64,000 nucleotides of DNA. Origin: Deroplatys truncata (Eukaryota; Arthropoda; Insecta; Mantodea; Mantidae). The DNA is taken from NCBI GenBank assembly GCA_030765065.1, contig CM060990.1, positions 12,275,501 to 12,339,500 on the forward strand. The letters run 5' to 3'. The notes beneath the pieces were generated by a model that saw only the letters and a list, made by a program, of their open reading frames with translations, had not been told where the DNA came from and made no database searches. This document shows positions 1-11,949 of the stretch, in pieces; the stretch's first letter is position 1; each line of letters begins with the position of its first letter. The position numbers and the translations under genes are program-made.

Positions 1-717
1 GTCTCATACAAGCTATTTGCAATTTCGCTTTAAGTTGCTTTTTAATTCATCTAAGCAATGTAATATTTTTTATAAACCCTCCAGTCAAAAGAAGAATTAA
101 ACACACGTTATTAGCCGTAATAGTTATATACGCGTAATAATCGCGCATATACGATAACGAACAGTTGCGCGCGAGTCAATTACATTAATCATTCAAAAAA
201 TACTTAAATGTTTTCATCGACAGACTGCGCCGTTTCATTAGAAGTGAGATATTCATGGTAGATGAATAATTTGGGTGAGATATCTCTAGGAGCGCGAGTC
301 AATTACATTAATTAATAAAAATATTTAATTGTATTCATCGATCGTTTTTTCGTAAAGGGTTCTCGTGTTAACGTCTCATACAAGCTATTTGCAATTTCGC
401 TTTAAGTTGCTTTTTAATTCATCTAAGCAATGTAATATTTTTTATAAACCCTCCAGTCAAAAGAAGAATTAAACACACGTTATTAGCCGTAATAGTTATA
501 TACGCGTAATAATCGCGCATATACGATAACGAACAGTTGCGCGCAAATCAATTACATTATTCCATCAAAAAAACTTAATTGTTTTTAATCGATAGAGTGC
601 GCCGTTTCATTAGAAGTGAGATATTCAGGGTAGATGAATAATTTGGGTGAGATATCTCTAGGAGCGCGAGTCAATTACATTAATTATTCATTGTATTCAT
701 CGATCAGCGAGAGTCTT
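1..717. repeat. 372-bp tandem duplication, AT-rich
   Basis: The block beginning GTCTCATACAAGCTATTTGC at position 1 recurs at 373, giving a 372-bp period. The first 170 bases of the two copies are almost identical; the rest carries scattered substitutions and small indels. Inside each copy the motif GCGCGAGTCAATTACATTAA or a close variant occurs twice (near 172 and 293 in copy one), so an older internal duplication is also present. The array may continue left of the window. No coding potential is visible. Confidence 0.9.
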
Positions 718-839
718 ATTTATTTTTTATTTATTTCATAATCAATTCCTCCGGAGCCGACATGAACGCACCTCGCATGTTAATTCGACTTTATTTTTTT
801 TTTCCGGAATCATATTTCGCAGAATTATATAGAGTTAAG

Positions 840-1127
840 ATGGCCGTCTTGCGTACACCTCGAATTTAAATATGGTGAATTCACAACTTTCGGATATGAC
901 CACCAGGGGCGCTGTGAGCAAACACTCGCTGGAGTTTCACTCATATTACCACTTGGTGCGCTAGTGTAGCTGGCGAACTGAAACGCAAGTGGAGGGGATG
1001 CAGAAGTCGACTTGCCAGTCCAAATATCGAGTCAGTCATTCGTGTGAAACGTCTCGCTGTGGAAGGTTGCGGTCGAGGTTCCACCGCAATTATCACGCGC
1101 TAACGAGTGTTACGTCAAGTCTGTCCT
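840..1127. other. spacer between repeat copies, no gene seen
   Basis: This less AT-rich spacer separates the 372-bp duplication from its diverged third copy. It contains CCACCAGGGGCGCTG at 900-914, one G short of the CTCF core consensus, but no convincing reading frame. It may be part of a longer interspersed repeat; I cannot assign it. Confidence 0.4.
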
Positions 1128-1340
1128 TTCATCTATGTGTTGTAATATTCTTATAAATCCAAAATATATTTTCCCTCAAAAGTAGAATTAAATAAATGTT
1201 ATTACTCGTAATAATTATACACATGCTACCACACATATACGATAACGAACAGTTGCGTGCGAGTCAATTAATCATTCAAAAATACTTAATTGTTTTCATC
1301 GACAGATTAGCCGTGTTTCATTAGACGTGTAATTTATTGA
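1128..1340. repeat. diverged third copy of the 372-bp unit
   Basis: The run from the TGTAATATT motif (1140) through ACGATAACGAACAGTTGCG (about 1239) to the CATTAGACGTGT stretch matches positions 60-250 and 432-615 in order, with many substitutions and small deletions. It is older than the pair at 1-717 and separated from it by about 410 bp. This suggests the family is dispersed as well as tandem. Confidence 0.75.
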
Positions 1341-1689
1341 CAATAGTAGGTTATAAATGGCGGTTTAGGGACAGGTGTGCGCGATTCAATCAAAAATACT
1401 TAATTGCTCGACGAACAGAGTTTAATTGCATTAGTAGTAATATGATAGCGATTCTTTTTTCAATAACACACATTACCTAATTGATTGACACAATTATGTA
1501 CTCAAACGATTTGCCGATGTGCGGCAGGCATCGAGAATCGCATTCCCACACCGCCAACGTCACGCACCGAGAACCCTCACATATAACCCCTCACCCCGAG
1601 CGGCACATCCCCTACCCCAAGCCAATCACACGGCAGGGATTTAGACAAGTCACAATGAGGGGGGCGGGAATGTAGTCACCGTATAGGAA

Positions 1690-1945
1690 CAATACACACT
1701 CTCCCACCTATCCACAGGGAACCAACCAGAACACAAAGGGGAGGGAGGACACGCGTATGGGGGAGGGAGGGGGCGGGTCACCGGCACGTGACCACAGGGG
1801 GAGGGGGGGAGGACCTGCCGGCACAGACCCTGTCGGCATTAGATCAGCACACAAAGGGAAGGGGGCGGAGCTAGCGGCACGCGACCGGGCGGCAAATAGT
1901 AGCACACAAAGGGAGGGGGCGGGGCTTGGAGTCAGAACAATAGGT
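1690..1945. repeat. GC-box-rich purine-skewed block with short repeats
   Basis: Strongly G-rich on the plus strand in an otherwise AT-rich region. It contains several GGGCGG/GGGGCGGGG boxes, and the motif CACACAAAGGGA recurs at 1848 and 1903 (55-bp spacing), with a related ACACAAAGGGG at 1731. GC boxes can mark promoters, but no gene follows: the next 1.8 kb is satellite. I therefore call it low-complexity repeat. Confidence 0.5.
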
Positions 1946-2007
1946 CATTAATTCCTTTGTTCTCACCAGAACAATAGCCCATTGTTCTCAAGTCGCTATT
2001 TATTTTC

Positions 2008-3835
2008 TACTCCTGTTGTTATACCTCCGGTTATGTCACACATTTCGTTTCGTTGAGAAAAAACATAGAACTGTCACTCTGACTAGCTATCAAACTGTAC
2101 ATGCCATTTTGGTAGTTCTGGCTACTTCTGTTGTTACTGTTCCTCCAGTTCTGCCACAACTTCACCTCCATGAGCCAAACTGTCACTCTGGCTTGTTATC
2201 AAACTGTACATGCCATTTTGGTAGTTCTGGCTACTTCTGTTGTTACTGTTCCTCCAGTTCTGCCACAACTTCACCTCCATGAACTAAACTGTCACTCTGG
2301 CTTGTTATCAAACTGTACATGCCATTTTGGTAGTTCTAGCTACTTCTGTTGTTACTGTTCCTCCAGTTCTACCACAACGTCACCTCCATGAGCCAAACAG
2401 TCACTCTGGCTTGTTATCAAACTGTACATGCCATTTTGGTAGTTCTAGCTACTTCTGTTGTTACTGTTCCTCCAGTTCTACCACAACGTCACCTCCATGA
2501 GCCAAACAGTCACTCTGGCTTGTTATCAAACTGTACATGCCATTTTGGTAGTTCTGGCTACTTCTGTTGTTACTGTTCCTCCAGTTCTGCCACAACTTCA
2601 CCTCCATGAGCCAAACTGTCACTCTGGCTTGTTATCAAACTGTACATGCCATTTTGGTAGTTCTAGCTACTTCTGTTGTTACTGTTCCTCCAGTTCTACC
2701 ACAACGTCACCTCCATGAGCCAAACAGTCACTCTGGCTTGCTATCAAACTGTACATGCCATTTTGGTAGTTCTAGCTACTTCTGTTGTTACTGTTCCTCC
2801 AGTTCTACCACAACGTCACCTCCATGAGCCAAACAGTCACTCTGGCTTGTTATCAAACTGTACATGCCATTTTGGTAGTTCTGGCTACTTCTGTTGTTAC
2901 TGTTCCTCCAGTTCTGCCACAACGTCACCTCCATGAGCCAAACTGTCACTCTGGCTTGTTATCAAACTGTACATGCCATTTTGGTAGTTCTAGCTACTTC
3001 TGTTGTTACTGTTCCTCCAGTTCTGCCACAACGTCACCTCCATGAGCCAAACTGTCACTCTGGCTTGTTATCAAACTGTTCATGCCATTTTGGCTTTAAG
3101 CTGGACATTAGGTTGGTAGTTCTCATCTGTTCTGTTGTTACTGTTCCTCCAGTTCTGCCACACAAGTCACTCCAATGAGTAGAACTGTCACTCTGACTTC
3201 TTACCACACTACCCATGCTACTGGTTGTAAGCTGTACATTAGGATGGTAGTTCTGATCAGTTCTATTGTTACTGTTCCTCCAGTTCTGCCACACAAGTCA
3301 CTCCCATGAGTAGAACTGTCACTCTGACTTGTTACCACACTACTCATGCTAATGGTTGTAAGGTGGACATTAGGTTGGTAGTTCTGATCAGTCCGTTGTT
3401 ACTGTTCCTGCAGTTCTGCCACACAAGTCACTCCCATGAGTAGAACTGTCACTCTGACTTGTTACCACACTACCCATGCTACTGGTTGTAAGCTGCACAT
3501 TAGGTTGGTAGTTCTGAGCAGTCCTGTTGTTACTGTTCCTGCAGTTCTGCCACACAAGTCACTCCCATGAGTAGAACTGTCACTCTGACTTGTTACCACA
3601 CTACCCATGCTACTGGTTGTAAGCTGCACATTAGGTTGGTAGTTCTGAGCAGTCCTGTTGTTACTGTTCCTGCAGTTCTGCCACACAAGTCACTCCCATT
3701 AGTAGAACTCTCACTCTGACTTGTTACCACACTACCCATGCTACTGGTTGTAAGCTGGACATTAGGATGGTAGTTCTGATCAGTCCGTTGTTACTGTTCC
3801 TCCAGTTCTGCCACACAAGTCACTCCCATGAGCAA
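2008..3835. repeat. satellite array, 109-bp unit changing to 131-bp unit
   Basis: About nine 109-bp copies (landmark TGTTACTGTTCCTCCAGTTCT) run from about 2010 to 3090, followed by about six copies of a 130-131-bp form, in which the landmark AGTTCTGCCACACAAGTCA recurs at 3151, 3282, 3412, 3543, 3674 and 3804. The long form differs mainly by an extra segment of about 22 bp around TAAGCTGGACATTAGGTTGG. Neither 109 nor 131 is divisible by three, so frames shift with each copy and the short open frames here (about 86 codons) are not genes. Confidence 0.95.
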
Positions 3836-3839
3836 AAGC

Positions 3840-4090
3840 TGTCTTATCAAATGTTCATGGGGCCTGGAGTTTAAGAGCTTGTTGCTGTATTGAGAGGAAG
3901 TTGTTTAGTGGGTACCAGAGAAGAACGCCCTTGCAGATAAGCTACCTCTAACCTTTGCATCTGTTCATATTTGATTACATAAATAACATTATAAAAATAC
4001 AAAACCAACAGTTTTTGGTTTGTCTTAGTAACACCATCTCTGCCAGTTACTTCATTTCCTTAAAATGTTAAAAAGGAAAAAAGCTTGTCA
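3840..4090. other. unassigned spacer
   Basis: AT-rich single-copy-looking sequence between the satellite and the first SINE fragment. No gene or repeat structure recognised. Confidence 0.4.
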
Positions 4091-4094
4091 TAAG

Positions 4095-4365
4095 TGTGAC
4101 GTATGATTCACGACAGGGAACGGAGCGGACTCCTCGACCCAACGTGGATCTTCTGGAACGGATGAGGCGAAGAATCGCAGGAGGCTATAGGCCGGGCGAC
4201 AGAGACGCGCAGAGGTCCCGAACGATTCCAAGCTTGAAGACTCGGCAGGCTGCTCGGGGTAAGCTTTCCTCTGGCGGACGGGGGAGAACTCGACCCACCT
4301 GAGGCGGCTCAGAGAATGCCGTCATCTGCCCGAAACCAATCGACAGTGTGAAACCCTTAAGCCTA
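4095..4365 (-). mobile_element. SINE body fragment lacking its tRNA head
   Basis: This GC-richer block aligns in order with 19545-19880: shared stretches include GGAACGGATGAGG, ACGCGCAGAG, a CGACCCA block and ATCTGCCCGA. Read on the minus strand, its TCGGGCAGATGA motif matches the TCGGACAGATGACCCAGATG block downstream of the tRNA heads at 28675 and 21335. That places it as the body and 3' part of the same SINE superfamily. The 206-base open frame over it is incidental. Confidence 0.7.
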
Positions 4366-4369
4366 TCTG

Positions 4370-4950
4370 AAACATGGCCGTTTTGAAGCTACCTGACCGA
4401 TCTAGGACGCTAATGACGGTGCTAGTGCTGCCACAGTCACCCTTCGCTGACTAGCCTCTCAGTACAGTTGCACTTTTGGCAAAGAAACATGGAAAATATG
4501 CCGTCCTGGCGTTCATATTGCTACATGCAGGTGTTGCATGTCCTCTTCTAAATTTCATGTTTCAAACTAACCCAGTTTTAAATTGTGAATTTCAACAGTA
4601 AAGGTTTTGAGATTAGGCAGCCAAGGATTACCAACTGTCTTCTGGAATATACTCTCCATGTTTCAAGCAAACGCACTATACTTCCTTAATAGTACTGGTA
4701 CTGCGCAGAAGAATCGTCCGTTCTCAGATTTGAGCTGGTTTCGATTGCCTGGGTATAAAAGTGTCAGAGAAGCTAACGTGCCTATGTAAATGGTGGTAAT
4801 CATTAAAAAAGTTAAAAATTAATGTTCAAAACCTTTAGATCTGTAGTTATACCCCAATTAATTTCGGCAACAATGAAAGCTTTATGTATACAATTAAATA
4901 TTACTCTGCATGCAAATTAAAATTATTTTAAACGCTTTTAATGTTTGTAT
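4370..4950. other. unassigned spacer
   Basis: No recognisable gene, RNA or repeat. Short open frames only. Confidence 0.4.
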
Positions 4951-4952
4951 TT

Positions 4953-5141
4953 ACCGAGCGGGATGACTCGGGCGGCAACGTCTGTGGCCCTCATTCAGGA
5001 GGTAGTGGCTTCGACTCCCACGGCCGACCATCCTAACATTGGGTATTTTCGGGGGCTTCCCCGAGTCGCTAGGCGAATGATGGTAATGTTCATTACATTC
5101 CCCGAATTTCATGTCGGGGAGGCCGGGACGACTGACTTAGT
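4953..5141 (+). mobile_element. tRNA-headed SINE, 5' part
   Basis: Begins ACCGAGCGGGATGACTCGGG (an A-box-like region), followed by a B-box-like GGCTTCGACTCCC at 5007-5019, the spacing of an RNA polymerase III internal promoter. Next comes the family core CCGAGTCGCTAGGCGAATG at 5061-5079. The same head and core occur on the opposite strand at 27060-27203 and 20390-20545. The A box is degraded, so activity is unlikely. No poly-A or simple-sequence tail is evident. Confidence 0.8.
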
Positions 5142-5159
5142 TCAACTTTATCTTATTAG

Positions 5160-5440
5160 GTAACACCATATTACGAATACTACCAGCGCTCCACACTGTT
5201 AGACACTAAAAACTCGTACGCGAAGTCGCTGCCGCCATTTCATTGTTTGTTAGATGACGTTCATGTATTTTGTCTCTGGTGTTGTAATTTTCAAGACCTT
5301 CGCCGTAAGATCTCGTGGTGTAACAGGTAAGATATCTGGTTATTCTTTGCTATACATCGATACCTTAGATAATATGCTTTTCACAACCGCTATTTATTTA
5401 AATTTAATTCTTGTTAATCCTACCACTTCTAACGTTCCCG
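5160..5440. other. unassigned spacer
   Basis: AT-rich sequence between a SINE and the pogo-like transposon. The open frame running from 5254 into the transposon terminus shows no recognisable domain and crosses an element boundary, so it is not called as a gene. Confidence 0.4.
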
Positions 5441-5443
5441 ATC

Positions 5444-6171
5444 GGGGCAAGTTGACGATCTCGTCATTTTGCCCCAAGAGCTTTTCACTGCTTTCTTTTT
5501 GTGTTTATATGCATTTTATTTCGTTTTGTGATTTTCTTGAGCTACATGATCCCCAAGCTGTTCCATAACGCGGCGTATGGACACACACATAATATTTTAA
5601 TTCTCTCTTTTGGGCCATTTTAGTAATTTCTGGCGATTTTGAATTTTCAGATATGGTTAGGAACTATAAAAAAGGTCCTCTAAATGGTGGGACAGAAATT
5701 ATATGGCTGCTGCTTTGTTAGAGGTCAATGAGGGAGGAATGAGTTGCTTGGGTGCAGCAAAAGCCCGAACTTCCGACTCCAATGACGTCAGCCCAGACTT
5801 CCAAAGAAATAGGGCAATGTCCTGCTTGTGATGAGATCTATGTTGATCCTCCATCAGAAGACTGGATAGAATGTTGTAAATGCCACATGTTGGCACGAGA
5901 ACTGCTCAAACTTTGAAGGAGGAATATTTGTTTGTGACTTTTGTTAATGAAAAACCACAAATTATGAGTTATATCAATTTATTATAAAGTAAAATGTTCA
6001 ACATATTAACCATTTAATTGTCTGCTATTCAACATCAGATACGTAACAATGTATAACATAATTACTGTACTGTTATGCTTTCTAATAATAAAAATGTATT
6101 CAACTTGTATCAGCATTGTCATCTTGCCCCTTGGTTAAAGTCATTTTGCCCCGATACCGGGGCAAGATGAC
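5444..6171 (+). mobile_element. internally deleted pogo/Tigger-like DNA transposon
   Basis: The ends carry copies of a 13-bp motif: GGGGCAAGTTGAC at 5444-5456 and its inverted partner GTCATCTTGCCCC at 6118-6130 (12 of 13 match). Further copies lie at 5463-5475 (inverted), 6140-6152 (inverted) and 6159-6171 (direct), so each end holds a short hairpin made from the same motif. The element could end at 6130 or 6171; no clean TA duplication was found. Between the ends lies a shrunken transposase reading frame (5653-5947) retaining the N-terminal helix-turn-helix and C-terminal zinc finger but not the catalytic domain. That is the structure expected of a non-autonomous deletion derivative. Confidence 0.75.
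5653..5947 (+). pseudogene. pogo-like transposase remnant, catalytic core deleted
   Basis: The start MVRNYKK (5653) is typical of pogo/Tigger transposases. After a frameshift, the frame at about 5683-5765 reads KWWDRNYMAAALLEV, then NEGGMSCLGAAKA, matching the pipsqueak-type DNA-binding helix-turn-helix at the N-terminus of these proteins. Within about 20 codons another frame gives GQCPACDEIYVDPPSEDWIE then CCKCH (5812-5883). A further one-base shift gives WHENCSNFEGGIFVCDFC and a stop at 5945-5947. This is the cysteine/histidine zinc-binding C-terminus often carried by insect pogo-like transposases. The DDE domain that should separate the two, about 300 residues, is absent, so the deletion point lies near 5770-5800. 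With at least two frameshifts it cannot make active enzyme. Confidence 0.75.
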
Positions 6172-6329
6172 AATTTTGCCGATTTTTTTAGATGGACAAA
6201 ATAATTCTGATTATATCAAAATAAAATTTTATCCAACTACGTACAGCACACGAAAATGCCATCCTAATAATACATGCAAAGGAAAAGAAATTACCTTAAA
6301 AATGAATTTATTAAAAATGGTTAACTATT

Positions 6330-6622
6330 ACCATGGTCAAATAGCCCCGGTCTCCCCTCCGTCAATTTCAATTCACCTTTCATTTGCTTGGCTCTTTCAG
6401 GGCTGCGGCGTTGCATGCAGGGAAAAAGTGATCTATGTAACACTTCGTCCCCAGGAATGGCGGCGGTCTGCGAGTCCCATTCCTCACAGGGGATGTGTGA
6501 GCCAGCAGGGGAGAAAGGAGATTGTGTACCAGCTGCCATCCAGCGAGTTTCAATTTGGAAAAGAAGTAGGGACCCTGCCATCTGCCCTCCGCCCTCTGTC
6601 TCCCCTCACTAACATGCTCTCT
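6330..6622 (+). mobile_element. SINE body and tail without tRNA head
   Basis: Aligns with the reverse complement of 26760-27000: the block GTTGCATGCAGGGAAAAAGT, the following CTATGTAACACTTCGTCCCC and GGAATGGCGGCGGT, and the terminal CCGCCCTCTGTCTCCCCTCA all have counterparts there in the same order. The tRNA-like part present in that copy is missing, so this is 5'-truncated. An open frame of 190 codons starting at 6116 runs from the pogo terminus through this SINE and is fortuitous. Confidence 0.8.
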
Positions 6623-6724
6623 CTCACACGGCGGCTTAGGCAGAACAGATATTCGTGGGTGGAGATGCCAGGTCTCTTCCGCTCCTAGTCCTGCCGTCTG
6701 TATTTTATATTACGTGAAATGATC

Positions 6725-9700
6725 CATGTTACCTACTTCTAGACACTATCAGCAAAACTTGGTGGGTGATTGTTATAATGCTAACATTCCCGGCTTTACT
6801 ACCTCCACACGTTACCTACTTCTAGACACTATCAGCAAAACTTGGTGGGTGATTGTTATAATGCTAACATTCCCGGCTTTACTTCCTGCACATGTTACCT
6901 ACTTCTAGACACTATCAGCAAAACTTGGTGGGTGATTGTTATAATGCTAACATTCCGGGCTTTACTTCCTCCACATGTTAGGTAAGCTAGTGCTGTACGA
7001 AGCCAATACCTAGTTGTGATTGATATAATGCTAACATTCCCGGCTTTACTTCCCCTACATGTTAGGTAAGATAGTGTTGTACTCTAGTCAATACTTAGTT
7101 GGTAATTGTTATAATTCTAACATCCCTGGCTTTACTTCCCCCACATGTAAGGTAAGCTGGTGCTGTACTCTAGCCAATACTTAGTTGGTAATTGTTATAA
7201 TGCTAGCATTCCCGGCTTAACTTCCCCCACATGTTAGGGAAGACAGTACTGTACTCTAGCCAACACTTAGTTGGTAATTGTTATAATGCTAACATCCCCG
7301 GCTTTACTTGCTCCACATGTTAGGGAAGACAGTGCTGTACTCTAGCCAATACTTAGTTGGTAATTGTTATAATGCTAACATCCCCGGCTTTACTTCCTCC
7401 ACATGTTAGGGAGGACAGTGCTGTACTACAGCCAATACTTAGTTGGTGTTTGTTATAGTGCTAACATCCCCGGCTTTACTACCTCCACATGTTAGGTAAG
7501 CTAGTGCTGTGCTCTAGCCAATACTTAGTTGGTCATTGTTATAATGCTAACATTCCCGGCTTTACTTCCTCCACATGTTAGGGAAGACAGTGCTGTACTC
7601 TAGCCCATACTTAGTTGTGATTGTTATAATGCTAACATTCCCGGGTTTACATCCTCCACATGTTAGGGAAGACAGTGCTGTACTCTAGCCAACACTTAGT
7701 TGGTCATTGTTATAATGCTAACATCCCCGGCTTTACTTCCTCCACATGTTAGGGAAGACAGTGCTGTACTCTAGCCAATACTTAGTTGGTGATTGCTATA
7801 ATGCTAACTTTCCCGGCTTTACTTTCTCCACTTGTTAGGGAAGACAGTGCTGTACTCTAGCCAACACATAGTTGGTTATTGTTATAATGCTAACATCCCC
7901 GGCTTTACTTCCTCCACATGTTAGGGAAGACAGTGCTGTACTCTAGCCAATACTTAGTTGGTAATTGTTATAATGCTAAAATCCCCGGCTTTACTACCTC
8001 CACATGTTACGTAAGACAGTGCTGTACTCTAGCCAACACTTAGTTGGTCATTGTTATAATGCTAACATCCCCGGCTTTACTACCTCCACATGTTACGTAA
8101 GACAGTGCTGTACTCTAGCCAACACTTAGTTGGTAGTTGTTATAAGGTTGACATTCCCGGCTTTACTTCCTCCACATGTTAGGGAAGACAGTGCTGTACT
8201 CTTGCCAATACTTAGTTGGTAATTGTTATAATGCTAACATCCCCGGCTTTACTTCTTCCACATGTTAGGGAAGACAGTGCTGTACTACAGCCAATACTTA
8301 GTTGGTGTTTGTTATAGTGCTAACATCCTCGGCTTTACTTCCCCCACATGATAGGTAAGCTAGTGCTGTACTCTAGCAAATACTTAGTTGGTAATTGTTA
8401 TAATGCTAACATTCCCGGCCTTCCTTTCTCCACATGTTAGGTAAAGCTAGTGCTGTACTCTAGCCAATACTTAGTTGGTGATTGTTATAATGCTAACATT
8501 CCCGGCTTTACTTCCCCCACATGTTAGAGAAGACAGTGCTGTACTCTAGCCAATACTTAGTTGGTGATTGTTATAGTGCTAACATCCTCGGCTTTACTTC
8601 CCCCACATGTTAGGTAAGCTAGTGCTGTACTCTAGCAAATACTTAGTTGGTAATTGTTATAATGCTAACATTCCCGGCTTTCCTTTCTCCACATGTTAGG
8701 TAAGCTAGTGCTGTACTCTAGCCAATACCTAGTTGGTGATTGTTATAATGCTAACATTCCCGGCTTTACTTCCTCCACATGTTAGGTAAGCTAGTGCTGT
8801 ACTCTAGCAAATACTTAGTTGGTAATTGTTCTAATGCTAACACTCCCGGTTATACTTACTTCACATGTTAGGTAAGCTAGTGCTGTACTCTAGCAAATAC
8901 TTAGTTGGTAATTGTTCTAATGCTAACATTCCCGGCTTTCCTTTCTCCACATGTTAGGGAAGACAGTGCTGTACTCTAGCCAATACTTAGTTGTAATTGT
9001 TATAATGCTAACATTCCCGGCTTTCCTTTCTCCACATGTTAGGGAAGACAGTGCTGTACTCTAGCAAATACTTAGTTGGTGATTGTTATAATGCTAACAT
9101 TCCCGGCTTTACTTCCTCCACATGTTAGGGAAGACAGTGCTGTACTCCAGCAAATACTTAGTTGGTAATTGTTCTAATGCTAACATTCCCGGCTTTCCTT
9201 TCTCCACATGTTAGGGAAGACAGTGCTGTACTCTAGCCAATACTTAGTTGTAATTGTTATAATGCTAACATTCCCGGCTTTCATTTCTCCACATGTTAGG
9301 TAAGCTAGTGCTGTACTCTAGCCAATACCTAGTTGGTAATTGTTATAATGCTAACATTCCCGGCTTTCCTTTCTCCACATGTTAGGGAAGACAGTGCTGT
9401 ACTCTAGCCAATACTTAGTTGTAATTGTTATAATGCTAACATTCCCGGCTTTCCTTTCTCCACATGTTAGGGAAGACAGTGCTGTACTCTAGCAAATACT
9501 TAGTTGGTGATTGTTATAATGCTAACATTCCCGGCTTTACTTCCTCCACATGTTAGGGAAGACAGTGCTGTACTCCAGCAAATACTTAGTTGGTAATTGT
9601 TCTAATGCTAACATTCCCGGCTTTCCTTTCTCCACATGTTAGGGAAGACAGTGCTGTACTCTAGCCAATACTTAGTTGTAATTGTTATAATGCTAACATT

Positions 9701-9840
9701 CCCGGCTTTCATTTCTTCACATGTTAGGTAAGCTAGTGCTGTACTCTAGCCAATACTTAGTTGGTGATTGTTATAATGCTAACATTCCCGGCTTTACTTC
9801 CCCCACATGTTAGGGAAGACAGTGCTGTACTCTAGCCAAA
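6725..9840. repeat. 86-bp satellite array, about 36 copies
   Basis: The first three copies have an 83-bp period (GTTACCTACTTCTAGACACT at 6728, 6811, 6894). From about 6975 onward the landmark CACATGTTAGG recurs at about 86 bp (for example 7229, 7315, 7401). Every unit keeps TTATAATGCTAACATTCCCG followed by GGCTTTACTTCC. Two subvariants alternate, one with TTAGGTAAGCTAGTGCTGTA and one with TTAGGGAAGACAGTGCTGTA, and groups such as 8930-9300 and 9370-9720 repeat the same variant order, hinting at higher-order units. No open frame persists. Confidence 0.95.
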
Positions 9841-9844
9841 ACTT

Positions 9845-11945
9845 CCTGATGCTTTACGTCCTGCCTAAATAAGACTCAAAATGTTGGCTAGAAATTATTT
9901 CTCGTGGAGCTACTTCGTTTTGCTATATTTATTCCTACATGCTCATACTATGCAGGACTCCAACTGTTACATCTCGTTTTGAAATTCTCTACGGCCTTCC
10001 TGTGGCAGGAAGATAAAGTAGATATCTACTATATTGTACTAACAAATTCGGAAGCGAGTGTTCACTTCAAATACACGTTTTGAGGTCCCGGAGCATTTTT
10101 GAAAAAGGTTTCTTTGTGTGTGTGAGCATCAGAAGTCTAAAACCAATAAGTTTTACATTTAAGTTTTGCATGTTCCAAGGATATGATGGCACGAAGGTGT
10201 TCACGAAATTCCATCACCCAAACTGCCCTTATGTGGAAGAGTTTTGGTTATTTTTTATTTTTTTTAAACGGCTCTAACAAGTTTATAAAAATAAAAAGAG
10301 TTTGTGATATTAACATACAAATAAACTGTATATGTTGAATAGTCTGTGAACACCTCCATACATAATGGGTATTACTTAACTGTAATGATTGGCAAACCAC
10401 AGGAAATGGGCAAAGGCATATTGCAGGAATGACGTATGAGGTCATTCAAAAACTCACCTTCCCCAAAACAACTTTTTTCCTATCGTCAACCGTTCTCCAA
10501 ATATTTTATACCATAATACTTTTATATTCTGTAACGTTAAGCATGTTTGTTAGAAATAGTGTGATGATTCGCGACTGTTTATATTTTACCTCCATGGTCT
10601 CAAGACAAACAAGAACGAGTTGTAACAACTCACTGTCTTGTATATAAGCATGTAGAAATTATCAATTTCACTGAAGTTGAAATAGTTTCCATCCTAACAT
10701 TTTATCATCATGATGAACGTAAAGAAATGGAAGAATCGTGTTTCATATGAATAATACCTGTGAAATTGTAATGAAAAAGAAAGTCATGTGAGTGTACAAC
10801 ATTATATGCTTTTGGTTTGATGAGATTATGCGAATGAAAAAAAGAAGAATTACGTACTTTAGAGGATCCCCGTTCAGATGTACTTACACGTGTGAACATA
10901 AAACATAGGGCGCGAAATATTTCCGAAACCCTAAGAAAAAAGGAGTATTTGGAACTTTTTTAGAACTAGATTTTTATACAGTAAGATTTTGACTATACCT
11001 TGTGGTTTTCAGGTTACATGAAATTCACTAACAGGCTTTGTAGGCTGTTCCCAGAAAATTCAAGATATACATTTTATTTGCCATTCTAATATTCGATACA
11101 CTTGTTGAGTCGTCTTTGAGAAAATCAATAGGTAGATTGTAGAGAAATAAAAAAAGTCTCACTGATAAGCTGCATTGTAAAGACCATTTTAGGTGCCGAT
11201 AAATGTCTAAAATATGATTTCTGAGAACATTTTTTTAATTACATACCCATTTCCATAAACAGTGCAACATGCAAACACTAAACTTTACAACAATTTTTAT
11301 CAAATGTGGGACAATGAGGAGTACAAATTTCGAGAAACGTGCACATTCGCTTCTAGTAAGCTCGTTCAGATTCATTGGGATAAATTCTTTCACTTAAAAC
11401 TGCCCCTAAAGAATAAGTATGAATATTAGTTCAAAGACAAATTGAATATATTTTCCTCAATTTCCCCTTGTATGAACTTCTATGTTAGTATGTATGTGCA
11501 TATGTATATAACACATAACATTATTACTTTAACACTAATGTTTTGCTGAATCTTTTCCTTCCTAGTACCTAAGATCTTTAACCGGGTAGTTTTTCCTTAG
11601 ACCCCATTAATTGACAGCCCCTAAACTGGCCATCGGCGCAAAACGAATACACGGTATTCAAGCGTACCTCTGCATTATTTAGGAAAGTATGGATTTTAAA
11701 GTTTGAAGCTAAGAGGAAAATTTGCTCCGCATAAGCAGACACCTATGAAACAAAATCCCAAGGGACATCACCCTACAAAACTATCCTTATTCACAGTATG
11801 AACACTCAAAAAGGAAGTACTTGTAATACTTTAATATTAAATGTGTTTAAAAATGCTTAACATCAATATTAATGTGTACAAGTTTTAGCCTCCGTGTTAT
11901 TCTTTGAAATGTATTCATCGCATCCTACACCGTCTGTTCCTGCCA
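9845..11945. other. unassigned AT-rich region, no gene seen
   Basis: About 2.1 kb with no tandem structure, no recognisable protein motif and only short open frames (at most about 70 codons). I see no splice-linked coding pattern, but a weakly conserved exon or long noncoding RNA cannot be excluded by reading alone. Confidence 0.4.
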
Positions 11946-11949
11946 ACAA

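Noticed and set aside
900-914. CTCF-like site CCACCAGGGGCGCTG
   Set aside because: It lacks one G of the core consensus and stands alone in repeat-rich DNA; too weak without binding data.
1690-1945. A CpG/GC-box promoter for a downstream gene
   Set aside because: The next 1.8 kb is satellite and no exon is visible on either strand. The GC boxes lie in short repeats.
6116-6688. A 190-codon plus-strand open frame
   Set aside because: It begins at the end of a DNA transposon and runs through a SINE body; no domain is recognisable.
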